From the NCBI GenBank assembly GCA_002786025.1, contig NHNW01000002.1, positions 434,001-498,000 on the forward strand: a stretch of 64,000 nt of DNA. The letters run 5' to 3'. Shown here piece by piece: positions 54,017 through 64,000 of the stretch. The position numbers and the translations under genes are program-made. Below the pieces are notes generated by a model. That model saw only the letters and a list, made by a program, of their open reading frames with translations. It was not told the DNA's origin and made no database searches. This stretch comes from Zasmidium citrigriseum. Its lineage: Eukaryota > Ascomycota > Dothideomycetes > Mycosphaerellales > Mycosphaerellaceae. Each line of letters starts with the position of its first letter. The first letter of the stretch is position 1.

Positions 54017-55260
54017 GACGATTGTGGTTTCCTGGCTGGGTCGCAATCTATTTGCCTATATCGAATTGTTGATCAAGTGCCGTTGCCGTTAACGTTCGAT
54101 AGGTCCCGATGGCGAACGTTAAAAGACGGTTGGGCCGTTGAACAGCTTTAGTGGAGGTTCCGGATCAGGGTTGAATGCGGCGCGGAGAGGAGGGAGGAAG
54201 GTAGGCAAAGTTACAGGAAGCCTATGCTTATTACGCCCAGCAGCTGCATGAAATCCTGGAGGCCGTTTTGAAGTCCGGGAGAGGCGCGTGCCGCTTTCCA
54301 ATCGATGAGCTGTCAGCAGCTCGTCGGCACTGGCCTATCGTTCGATGTTGGATGTTGTGTGGGGAGGCGAACGTCGTCGAGTTGTGTTTAGTAAGGACGA
54401 TAGATGGGGTGGTGTTGCAGGCATAAGATGATGAAGCATTGGAGGGCAACAATCGACGGTCTTCAGGTGACCAGACGCCGTATGGTCATGATCAACACAT
54501 AGCAGTCCGGCAGTCGCCGTGGTCAAGTATGTACGTCCCCTTTGACGGCAGCAGGCCCACACATTGAGACTGTCATGCAATAAGGCAACGTGCTTAATAC
54601 AAGGGCAGGGCGGGGCGGTACTCAATCGGAGGTGTAGCCATATGGGTGAAGATCTACACCAGGACTCGCTCCTAGCTTGTGTGCCTGGCCAGTGTGGTGG
54701 ATGCTCACTACAGAATGCACGCTCTGGGCGGTCAGATTGCACGACTGATCGCCTCATGCATGGGGATTGCGGGCGAACTCACTAGCAGTGGCTAGTACTC
54801 ACAGTCATGATTGAAGACAAGCGCTCTGCTCGGCCACCTTGTTCAGACGATTCCGTTGTACCTCGTGGCGCATCCTGCGGGATCGTTTGAATGCTCGTTT
54901 AAGGTTCCGCTCCAGAGGCTCGCCCGTGCAACTCATTGTTCCGTCTTTTTCTATATCCGTAGTCACGTTGTTCGTTACGCAAGACGCAGTGATTGATCAG
55001 CGGGAAAAAGGGAGCGGCGACGAAGGTCTGCACAGGCGATCTGAGCGTGGCAAGTGGAATTGAGGCGCGTATCCTTGCAAGGGAGAAATGCACTAGAACC
55101 TGCACCACCATTGACAGCTCCGCGCGGCAGAGGGAGCCATGGATTAGATGTCTGTATCTGTCAAACTGTCCAACCCCGGCACCTTGGCGCCGGGGCAATT
55201 TCGATCGTTTTGTTAGCGTTCCTCATACTAAATTATCTCCACTGTCCCTTGTCAACTATG
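54017..55260. other. Intergenic, last normal sequence before RIP block
   Basis: 1.24 kb with normal CA/TG content and no recognisable gene; includes the Zn2Cys6 promoter. The change to RIP-mutated sequence is abrupt, near 55261. Confidence 0.6.
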
Positions 55261-55461
55261 TTATCGATATCTACCTTATTACCGCTAACCCTCGCCGTCG
55301 CTCTACTACTACTATTATTAATACCTCTTTCTCTTTAATAGACTACTGTCTACTACTACCTTAGGCGTAGACTATAAGAAGTTAGCTATCTACTTCGCAA
55401 CGAAGGAAGTTGTCGCTATCGTCGCTAAGGGTAGTAGCCGTTAAGGTATAGCCTTATAAAG

Positions 55462-55466
55462 TAAAT
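55462..55466. repeat. Target site duplication TAAAT, left copy
   Basis: TAAAT directly before the left LTR; identical to 63266-63270. Confidence 0.85.
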
Positions 55467-55678
55467 TATAAGAGCGTAGAAGTAGGAAATAGCGATACGA
55501 GTAAGTAGTACGAATATCCGATTAAGTATTGTCTAAGGAGCGAAAGAGGAGAAGTAGAAACCTCCTAAAAAGTAGTATAGGCGCTAAGCCTCTAGTTAGA
55601 TACTAGTATAGCCTCGGAGTACTAGCGGAGAGGCTATAGATCGCTACCTTAGGCTCTCTTAGCTTAGATATCCTTATA
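55467..55678 (-). repeat. 3-prime LTR (left copy)
   Basis: 212 bp. Five differences from the right copy, all transitions of the RIP kind (near positions 7, 36, 64 and a TA/CG pair near 142 of the LTR), about 97.6 percent identity. Confidence 0.9.
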
Positions 55679-57250
55679 TTATCCCCCCCCCCTTTAGCGG
55701 CCTACCCTTAGGTCGTATCGTTAACTCGAGTAAGTTCGCTATTTAATTTAGACTAAGTCGGTATTATAAAGGCGGTAGAGCTATCTTAGTACGTACGTAT
55801 AGCGTTATTAGTAAGCCGAGTATATAATTCTAGCTATTAGTAAATATATCCCTTATAAAAGAGGGCGGAGTGGGCTCGTAAGAGGTACGTAGTAGCGGCG
55901 CTATTAGGCCCGTACTACCGTTAGTATAAAAGCCTGCCTCTTCTTCTAGTTCCTTCTTCTCTTTACTACTACTAACTATTAACCGTCCGTCTATTACGCT
56001 TCCTCCTTATATCGGGTTAGAACGCTATTAATAGATAGAATAATAACAATAATAATAACACCTCGCCGCGTATACCTACTAATAACGACTTCGCTACGAC
56101 CCTACTTCGTAATATAAGTAGTACTCCTCGTACCCCTAGTAGTAGTAGTAGTAGTAATAGATCGCGAGGCGATATAGGTATAGCTAGCCTACTCGAGTAG
56201 TTTAGCGATATACCCGTTCCGTTAGCGGATATAGAGATACCGCTATAGGCGTATAGTCCTTATAAGGCGAGTATTAGTTAGTCCGAGATTCGCTATACGT
56301 ATAAGTACCCCCCTCCTCTCGAGGGCGTTCCGAAGGTACGCCGTAGTACTATCTACTACGAGTATATCCGCCGTTAGTAGCTAGTCCCTACTATTTAGTA
56401 GTAGATATAGCTACTAGTTAGCGAGAAGTACTCCGCTAGTAACGGTACTCCTTATACTAGCTATAAAGTAAGTAGTAGTAAGCCTTCTTATACTACCGTA
56501 AGTTCTTCGACCCCTATTTAGTATCTATCTATACTAATCCCGCTATTAGATCCCCTCCGAGCTCGCGCGCTACGCTAATATCCTTAAGCACCTACGTATA
56601 CTCGCTATCTACTCTACCGTCTAGAATAACGCTAAGCGTATATAGCGCCGCGTTAGCGCCTTCCGCGACTATACCTCGAAGGTATTCGCTACTATTATAT
56701 AGTTTAAGAAGGATATTATAGCCGAGTTAGAGGTTAAGAAGATCGATAAGATAGCCTAGCTAAAGTAGATTTAGGCTTATCGTAAGAGTCGTAAGGCGAA
56801 TAAGAAGGCCTTTAAGGATAGCTATAGAGAGCTACTAGGTTCCTACCTAGCTAATATTATAGCGGACTCGGTATAGGAGTAGTAGGTACTTTAGACGCTA
56901 AATAACGGCGAGAAGCGTCTCGTCTACTACGGCTAGTATACTCGTTAAGGCTTTCTCGGCGGCGTTTATAGGGTAGTAATAATAGAAGCTCGTTAGCTCT
57001 AAGTTCTAAGGTTTTACTATCTATAGCGGAGAGGGGTTAGCGTAGCCCTAGAAAGACTACGAAATAGTCGCGGTAGTCTATAGATAGTAAATAGAGAGAA
57101 CTTATAAACAAATCCTTTAATCTCTTAGTCCTATATATAAAGGAAATCTCGAATAGTAATTTAGTAGCGAGAGGACTATAAAGGGTACCTTCTCTCTTCT
57201 TATTCGTCCTTCTTTAGACGCTCTCGCCTACGCCTCGTCTCTTTTATAGG
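55679..57250 (+). pseudogene. Degenerate opposite-strand reading frame in LTR element
   Basis: Between the chromodomain and the left LTR there are 1.57 kb that gag-pol does not use. On the plus strand, around 56560-56960, a single frame runs about 130 codons interrupted only by TAG and one TAA, all at positions expected from former CAG/CAA. It is rich in Lys, Arg, Ala and Glu, with heptad-like spacing (coiled-coil character). I recognise no family. It would be transcribed antisense to gag-pol. Confidence 0.5.
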
Positions 57251-57269
57251 TCGCTAGCGAGAAGACGGC

Positions 57270-60200
57270 GGAGGGGGGTTAGCGAGCTTAGGATATTACT
57301 AGTAGTACTTATTAAGGAGTTCCTAATAGTCTTCGAGCTCCTCTTCCCTTATCTAATCGTTATAGTCCTAAGACTAGCCTACCTACTATATCCGATACTA
57401 TATCGTTCTATACCTATCGCGGCGGTAGGTTAGGATTTTCTCGACTTCGTAGGCTAGATCTATTCTATCCTCGAGGAGTTCTTTAACCGATAGCGGCTAG
57501 TACCTAGGGCGTATATAGTACGACTCTAGTAGCGAGATATAGAATACTAGGTAGAACCTTTTTATTAACGGTAGTAGGTTAAGCTTATACGCCTATCTAC
57601 TAATCCGCTTAGTAATTATAAAAGGGCCTAGGTATTTATTATTAAGCTTCTTATATAGCCGCCGTATATAAACGTTCTTTACCGCTAGGAGTACCTACTC
57701 GCCGACGTCGTAGTACTTAGCTAGTACTATATAGTTATAGTACTTAGTCTATAGCTCTTATACGTACTAGAGGTTCTCCGCTACCTTGTCGAACTCGAGT
57801 CGTCGTTATAGAAGCTAGTTAGTTGCCTGTTTAGTAAGCTCGTCTACTTTCTTCCCCCCCCCCGTTAGGTATTCGCGTCGAATACCGTCTAGTATATTTA
57901 GAGGCACCCTAAACGCTACCTTAATAGGTAATTTGTAATAGCTAGTATACGTCTTAGAGTTATAGGCGAATACTATAGTTAATAATAGCCTCGCCTAGTT
58001 ATCTTATTCCTAATTATAGTATATACGAAGGTAGGCTTTAAGTTACTAGTTCTAACGCTTAGTCTATCTATCCGTCTATAGGTAGAAGGTAGTACTAAGT
58101 TTGCGTTTAATTATAAGGTAGTAGTAGAAAGCGCTCTAATACTTAGATATAAAGACCGAACTGCGGTCTAAGACGATATCGTCTAGTAGGCTAGTAAGAG
58201 CGATAACTATATAGTAAAATAGGTCTACTAGGCTAGGGGCGTCGATATCCTTTATTATCGGTATATACTATACAAACTTAGAGAATCGATTAACGATAAT
58301 AAGCACCGAATCGTATACCTTACTATTAAAACCCTTTAAGGGTAGTAGGCTAGTAACGAAGTCTATAGAGAGGTAGGACTAGAGCTAGGTAGGTACTAGT
58401 AAGGGCTAGAGCTCGCCGTAGGGCTAGTAGTACTTACTTTTAGCTCGTTAGTAGATATCGCATTCTTAATAGTACTTACGAACGTCTTCGGAGAGACCTT
58501 TCTACTCGTATTTAGACGAGATAATCGCCTATATACGTCGCTAGCTATAGTAGCTCGCTACGGGGTCGTCGTAGTTACGGAATAGTATCTCTACGCGTAA
58601 GGCTAAGGATTAGGGTATATATACCTAACCTTCCCTTCGTAGGAGGCCGTTAGTATCGAAGGTGTAGTCCTTAGTACTCTCTAGGGTCTTACCTAACCCG
58701 TCTTATCCTTTCGCTATAACCGCTTCTCGGATATCTTAAACGAAGGCGTCCCTTTATTAGACTTCCTTAATAAGATCTAGGAGGGATTCGGGTAGTTTAG
58801 CGTTAAAGGATAACTTATCCTTCGCTACTACGGTAACGAGGAAGCGAGGTAGTACTAAACGACTCGTTAGTCTACTAGTAGAGTAGGGGCTAGCTCGGGT
58901 AAGGAGTAGTTACTCTATAGTATTAGAAGTACTATTATATCGCTCTTTAGCCTTACTATTTTATTTAGCTTCGAAAGCGGTAAGTAGTAGGGGATTAGAC
59001 TACCTAGTTCCCTCGAGGTAGGTATCCGCTATATTCTCGGAGTCTATACGAGAGTACTCTAGTAGCGCTATAGGGCTATAACTATCCTTAGTAGAGTAGG
59101 CTCCTAACTTTTACTATAGGATTAGTAGTATTCCCTAAAGTTAATACTTTTTAGTACTTTCTTTAAAGCCGGCGAAGTAGTCTAGCCTCCTAGATAGGCC
59201 GTCGAAAGGATTTAACTTCCCTAGCTTATATTCGATTACAAAATCGTAGTAGGCTAACCTCTCTATAATTCGGGCCTACCTAGCTATTAGGCTCTACGTT
59301 ATTATAAAGTACCGAAGGTTATAGTAATCGGTTATAACCCGGATCGGGTACGTAGCGCCTTCGAGGTAGTACCTCTATATTTTAAAGTATTCTAAGATAG
59401 CTATAAGTTCCTTATTAGGGGTACTATACTAGACCTCGTAATTAATAAAGCTCTTCGAATAATAGGCGATAGAGTACTAGTATTTCTATAGCGGATCGGA
59501 GTCGTTAGGCTATAGGAGGATACCCGCGTAGGCTACGTTAGAGGCGTCCGTAATTACTATAATCGGTAGCCTAGGATCGAAGTACCTAAATAGAGGTACT
59601 TTAGTAAACGCCTTCTTAAGAGTTTCGAAGGATTCGGCTACTATATCGGTCTACTACTACGGGGGTCTTACGACGGCTTTCTATCCCTTCTTTATAGGCG
59701 TAAGGGTACCGCTAGAGAGTAGCTCGTTAAGTAGGCGTGCGAGCCGTAAATATCCCTAAATAAAGCGGCGGTAGAAGTTAGTAAATCTAAGGAAGACTTA
59801 AACGTCTTAGTAGCTCTTTAGTACTAGCTAGTTAGTAATACTAGTAACCCTTAATTAATCTATCTTTATACCGTTAGGGGTAATAATAAAGCCTAGGAAT
59901 TTAACCTCTATAGTATAGAACTTATATTTCGAGGGTTTAGTAAATAGCTTCTATTCCCTAAGCCTCTCGAGGACTTACTAGACGTACTTCTTATATATCT
60001 CGGGGTTAGGGGAGTAGATTAGGATATTATCGAGATAAATAATATAGATATTGTCTACTAAGCTAGCTAGAGCCTTATTAATATAGGACTAGAATATAGC
60101 GGGTACGTTAGCGAGCCTAAAGGGTATAACGAGGTATTTAAATAGGCTATATCTCGTCTTAAAGGCCGTCTTCTACTCGTTACTAGACTAGATCTAGAGC

Positions 60201-61480
60201 TAGTAGTACGCGTCCTTAAGGTCTAGCTTAGTAAAGACCTTCGCGTTACCTAAACGGTCTAGTAGCTCGCTAATAAGTAGTAGTAGGTAGCGGTTCTTAA
60301 TCGTAATCTTATTAAGACCTCTATAGTTAACGTATAACTATATACTACTATCCTTCTTTAGTATAAAGAGGATAGGGGTACTATAAGGGGATTTGCTTAG
60401 CCTAATCTAGCTATTCTTTAAGGCGTTATCGATATACTCGTATAATATAGTAAGCTCTTATTACGAAAGATTATAGATCGGTAGTTAAGGTAGGCTCTTA
60501 CCTTCCTCTAGCTCGATAGTATAGTCGTACTTAGAGTACTAGGCGATAATACCTACTAGCTTAGTATTAAAGACGTTAGCGAAGTCGTAGTACTCTAGTA
60601 GAACGCCTACGAGGTACTCTATCTCCGCTATAGCTAGTAAGGCTAGAAGGACTTACTAGGGAAGGTCTTTAAGATTAGGCTCCTACGCGTAGGCGGCCTT
60701 ATATCGGTTATAGATTATAATAGTAGTAGTCTACTATCGGTAGCCTTATCGGTTCGAGTCGATAGTCGTAGGATCCTAGTCCCTACCTCCTTAGAGAGTA
60801 AATATAGTAGTAGGCTCGGCGATAGCTAACTCTATAGAGGGAATCTCTCCTCCTTATAGTCTATCTACTTTAGAGGGGTTTACCCTCGAGCTATCGTCGG
60901 CGTATAGTCGGTCTAGTAGCGTAGAGGCTACGAGCTACTCCCCTAAGGGAAGTTAGAAGCTAGCCGTACCGTCTATAATAGCTACGAGTATTTAGGATAT
61001 TCGCGAGGATTCGGAGGGGTCGAAGGAGTCCCGTAGCGACTACGTAAAGGTCTTAGCTCGGAAGCTAATAGCTAGGTTAGTATCTTCTAGCTAGTCCTAC
61101 TCTAGTATAAGGTTATAGCCTATAAAGGTACTAGTCTAAAGGATTTACTCCGACTCTCTCGTCTTCCCTATACTATTATTAACGGCGAGGGTAGCTAAGT
61201 AAGCCTTATATAGCGTTATAGGGTTATCGTTAAGGAACTTAGCCCTTAGAGTAGGAAGATCTAATATTAGTAGGGATAACTACCTAGTAGCGTACGTAGA
61301 GATAAGATTTAACTACGCTCCGCTATCGATAAGGGCGCGGAGAGTAATCGGTCCTATAGCGCTAGTAATAGTTATATCTATAGCGATCCTCTTCTACCTC
61401 CCTCGTAAGGTTTTCCCTAATTATAGGGGAGATAAGTTTACGATTAGGGGTTACTATTTCCCGTATCGTTATAGTCGGAA
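57270..61480 (-). pseudogene. RIP-broken pol (protease, RT, RNase H, integrase, chromodomain)
   Basis: Minus strand, from right to left: aspartic protease site ALIDSGA near 61317-61340; reverse transcriptase blocks at about 60130-60420 (SKSPYSTPILF and [13 protein letters not shown]) and the catalytic box near 60010-60045, where YLDD now reads YLDN; RNase H about 59200-59650; integrase about 57900-58560 with the VYDSVLIIVNRFSKFV-like core and a GGGKK stretch at the end; and a chromodomain-like end (YEVEKILTYRR) at about 57300-57450. Trp and Gln codons have become TAG throughout. The block order is that of Ty3/gypsy chromoviruses. Confidence 0.85.
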
Positions 61481-62960
61481 TCGCTTTCGACTTCGACGGC
61501 GTTAACGCTATAGTAGGTAGGACGAGAATTATTAGAAGGCGTCTACCCTAGTACGCTAGTAGCGGCGTTACGGCGGGGTACTAGCGGCCTATATAAGGAG
61601 TACTCTCGATAGTTAGAACGTCTATCGTCCCTCCTATCGTCTCGGCGTCTCTCGCTACTACGATTATTTCGCCGTCTATAGTTCTCGCGGTCCTTCTTAT
61701 TAGAACCCGAGTTATTAGGCCTAGAGTTCTAGTTTCGTCTAGCGCTCGGTACTATACTAGTACGCCTACGGCTAGGGTTTAGCGTAGTACTATTACTAGA
61801 GGAGCTTAGGGATTATTCGATCTAGTAGGCTCTTAAGAATAGTTCGTTAGTATCCTTAATAGATTTAAGGGTCTCTAGTTCGATTATCTTCTTACGTACC
61901 TACGTTAGTAGGCGTAAGAAGTAGAAGTCGATACGGAGGTCCTTAGGTTTAATCTTATTAGATATTTAGTCTTCTAACCCCTTTATATAGGTATAGAAGC
62001 GGGAGTAGGACTATCCTTCCTTAATCTTAGATAGGAAGAACGCCTCTACGAGAGCGGCCTAGCGGACGGCCGGGCTCTATATAGCGTCTTAGACGATCTA
62101 CTATAGTTCGGCCTAGTATAGGTCTCCCTTTTCGTCCTTCTAATCGAGGCGACGATTAACCGCGCTAGCGATATTATTATATAATATACTCTTTAATATC
62201 TATAAGCTCCTTTAATAGGTGTTATAGTCGGTATAGCTAAAGATTTCGAACTCTTTATTAACGTTCTTAACCTAGCGTTAGTAGGCCTAGATAGTATAGG
62301 TCTCTAATTTGTTAACTCTTCCTTTTTCGAAGAGTCTTTAGAGCTAGCGTTCTATCGAGGTCGTCTCGGAGGTCTTATAGTAGCTACCCGTACGGGAAAT
62401 ATCGTCTCTAGTATCTAACTAGGTATATTTACGCTTCTTAAGTTCGAGAATACTATAAAGGGTATTTAGCTTCTTTACGTACGCTTTAAGCTATTTAGCC
62501 GTTATAGTACTAGTATCTTAGTTAGATAGTTCTTTAAACTAGCGCTTCTAGGCCTATAGGATAGCGTCTCGTAGCTCCTCTAGGTGTTATATACCGCCGA
62601 GAGGTAAAGCGTTAACGCTAGTACTAAACTAGGTATCTCGGGCGTCTTAGTCGCGGCCTAGGGTATCTTCTATAGTACTACTATACTCGCGGCCTTCGTC
62701 GATACGTTCCTCTACTATCGCGGGGGCGTAACGTAGCCTAGCTAGTCGTAGACGTCGTCGTTAGGCGTAGAGGAAGTAGTCTAGGGAGGAGGTATCGTTC
62801 TCTAGCGGTTTAGAGAGAGTTCGCCTACTACGTTACTATAACGAATCGGCGTCGTTCCGTAGCTAGTTCGAGAGCTCTTTATAAGTACGAGAGTTTAAGT
62901 TTCTCTAAACTATATATATACGTAGGTCTTTAAACTACGTTTAGGGAGCGATATAGTAAC
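61480..62960 (-). pseudogene. RIP-broken gag
   Basis: Between protease and the 5-prime LTR the minus strand carries a gag-like region: a helical stretch with SRFYTYIKGLED and KPKDLRIDFYFLRLL near 61870-62010, and an Arg/Ser/Asn-rich end (61550-61720). A zinc knuckle is not clearly visible. The start cannot be placed because of stops. Confidence 0.65.
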
Positions 62961-63053
62961 TAGCTCGGCTATCGAGATAGTTCTAGGGGTTCTACTATAG
63001 TATACCGTACTCGCTACGGCTACTCCCCTTAGTAGGGTTATAAGATAATATAT

Positions 63054-63265
63054 TATAAGGGCGTAGAAGTAGGAAATAGCGATACGAGCAAGTAGTACGA
63101 ATATCCGATTAAGTATTATCTAAGGAGCGAAAGAGGAGAAGTAGAAACCTCCTAAAAAGTAGTATAGGCGCTAAGCCTCTAGTTAGATACTAGTACGGCC
63201 TCGGAGTACTAGCGGAGAGGCTATAGATCGCTACCTTAGGCTCTCTTAGCTTAGATATCCTTATA
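63054..63265 (-). repeat. 5-prime LTR (right copy)
   Basis: 212 bp, same length as the left copy; begins TATAAGGGCG and ends CCTTATA. Keeps four or five sites in the unmutated or differently mutated state. Confidence 0.9.
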
Positions 63266-63270
63266 TAAAT
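63266..63270. repeat. Target site duplication TAAAT, right copy
   Basis: TAAAT immediately after the right LTR, matching 55462-55466. Confidence 0.85.
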
Positions 63271-64000
63271 CTTCTACTAATACCTCCGAAGAAGCCGGCT
63301 ATAGCGCTATTAGAGGTAGTATTATTAACGAGGAGGTTATTAACGAGGAGGTTACTACCGCCGTAGATAACTACGACGGCTTCTTAAAGGGTATAGGCTT
63401 TACCGGTTTATTAATAAAGCGATTATACTCTACGGGCGTTAACTCTATAGTAGGCTAGCCGCTATTAATCTAGTTATTTACTATAAGGTTAGATATAGTG
63501 TAGACGGCGTCGCTTATCTACCTCTATAGCTAGGTTATAGCGGTAGTCTTCTTAATAGCCTTAAGGTACTTACTATCTTTAAAGCGATACTACGTTTCCT
63601 TCTACTCTTCGATAACGGCTTATTAATAATAGATAAGGTTACGCTACTCTAGATCTAATAACGAAGAAGTAGCTCTAGAGTGCCCTAACTTAAGCTAGTC
63701 TAGTACTAGTTTCCTCGAGTGCTACGTAGGGTAAATCTAAGTACTATTAAGACTACTAAATCGCTCTATATAGAGCTCTACGTGTCTATTAGTAATAATA
63801 ATACTATAGAAGAGGTGGAAGCGCTAAGCGTAGCGGTAAGGAAGGTAATATTAGTACTAGAAGAGGTATATATACTAGGCTAGTAGCTCTAGATTCTAAG
63901 ATCTATAGAAGTAAGGCTATAGCGGCGTAAGAGTCTCTTCTTCCTCGATAGTAGTAGTCTTCTTATCTCTTATTACCTACTACCCTACTAAATCGAGCTT
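63271..64000. other. Older RIP-mutated repeat flanking the LTR element
   Basis: RIP-mutated like the element itself but outside its LTR, so the element inserted into an existing repeat (or both were mutated together). Includes a small tandem duplication of TTATTAACGAGGAGG near 63323-63352. No domain recognised. Confidence 0.6.

Larger units (their letters stand above)
55467..63265 (-). mobile_element. Complete, RIP-inactivated Ty3/gypsy chromovirus-type LTR retrotransposon
   Basis: 7,799-bp element bounded by two 212-bp LTRs, with 5-bp TAAAT duplications outside. LTR ends read TATAAG...CTTATA, the RIP form of TGTAAG...CTTACA. The internal part on the minus strand reads, in order, an Arg-rich gag end, a protease DSGA-type site, reverse transcriptase, integrase and a chromodomain. 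The 5-prime LTR is therefore the right-hand one. All reading frames are broken. Confidence 0.93.
55261..64000. other. RIP-saturated repeat block
   Basis: From about 55261 to the window end CA and TG dinucleotides are almost absent, while TA is in great excess and CG is retained. This is the expected end state of CpA-to-TpA mutation on both strands by RIP. Open frames vanish, mostly through TAG. The block includes one complete LTR element and flanking older repeat (55261-55461 and 63271-64000) that is equally mutated; it extends beyond the window. Confidence 0.92.

Noticed and set aside
63323..63352. CRISPR-like or satellite array from the TTATTAACGAGGAGG duplication
   Set aside because: Only two adjacent copies within RIP-mutated repeat; simple local duplication.

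Overview
The window looks like nuclear DNA of a filamentous ascomycete, most likely a dothideomycete. Genes carry short introns (about 47-103 nt) with GTRNGY donors, CTAAC/CTGAC-type branch sites and YAG acceptors. Three Zn2Cys6 regulators, an RTA1-like protein, a Peroxidase_2 haem-thiolate enzyme and a small cysteine-rich secreted protein are typical of Pezizomycotina. The right end is a repeat block almost stripped of CA/TG dinucleotides, the footprint of repeat-induced point mutation (RIP). The taxonomic call is inference; no marker gene in the window settles it.

Layout. 1-10 kb: an APC-family permease, a signal-peptide/one-TM protein, an F-box-like protein, NAD(P)HX epimerase, nuclear rim protein Nur1 and a diverged eIF4A-like DEAD-box protein. 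10.2-16.8 kb: six same-strand genes forming a tandem array of acidic RING-finger proteins (seven RING domains, one missing a zinc ligand). 17.2-26 kb: a small secreted cysteine-rich protein, a transmembrane double-thioredoxin PDI, a complex I NDUFA5-type subunit, a chloroperoxidase-like enzyme, a Zn2Cys6 regulator and an RTA1-like membrane protein. 26-29 kb is gene-poor: a tRNA-Val(AAC) with two insertions (anticodon-loop intron plus a 54-nt D-loop insertion) and a 339-bp MULE-type MITE with a 9-bp target duplication. 29-40 kb: a C2H2 factor, a low-complexity hypothetical protein, an alternating tandem repeat in a 3.7-kb gene-free stretch, and an 1128-aa Zn2Cys6 factor. 40-54 kb: FAD monooxygenase, COPI beta-prime (Sec27), NPC2-like ML protein, V-ATPase subunit F, O-methyltransferase, PAN/apple-like secreted protein and a 721-aa Zn2Cys6 factor.

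55.26-64 kb: a RIP-saturated block. It holds a complete but dead Ty3/gypsy chromovirus (55467-63265) with 212-bp LTRs and a TAAAT target duplication, inserted into older RIP-mutated repeat. gag-pol reads on the minus strand. A second, opposite-strand degenerate reading frame lies between the chromodomain end of pol and the 3-prime LTR.

Most conserved genes are unlinked housekeeping functions in ER-Golgi traffic, vacuolar acidification, complex I, metabolite repair and the nuclear envelope. Shared 0.4-0.5 kb upstream regions (PDI/complex I subunit, Zn2Cys6/RTA1-like, Sec27/NPC2-like) are probably bidirectional promoters. Exon coordinates were derived by hand from splice signals and frame; all multi-exon models given close in frame.
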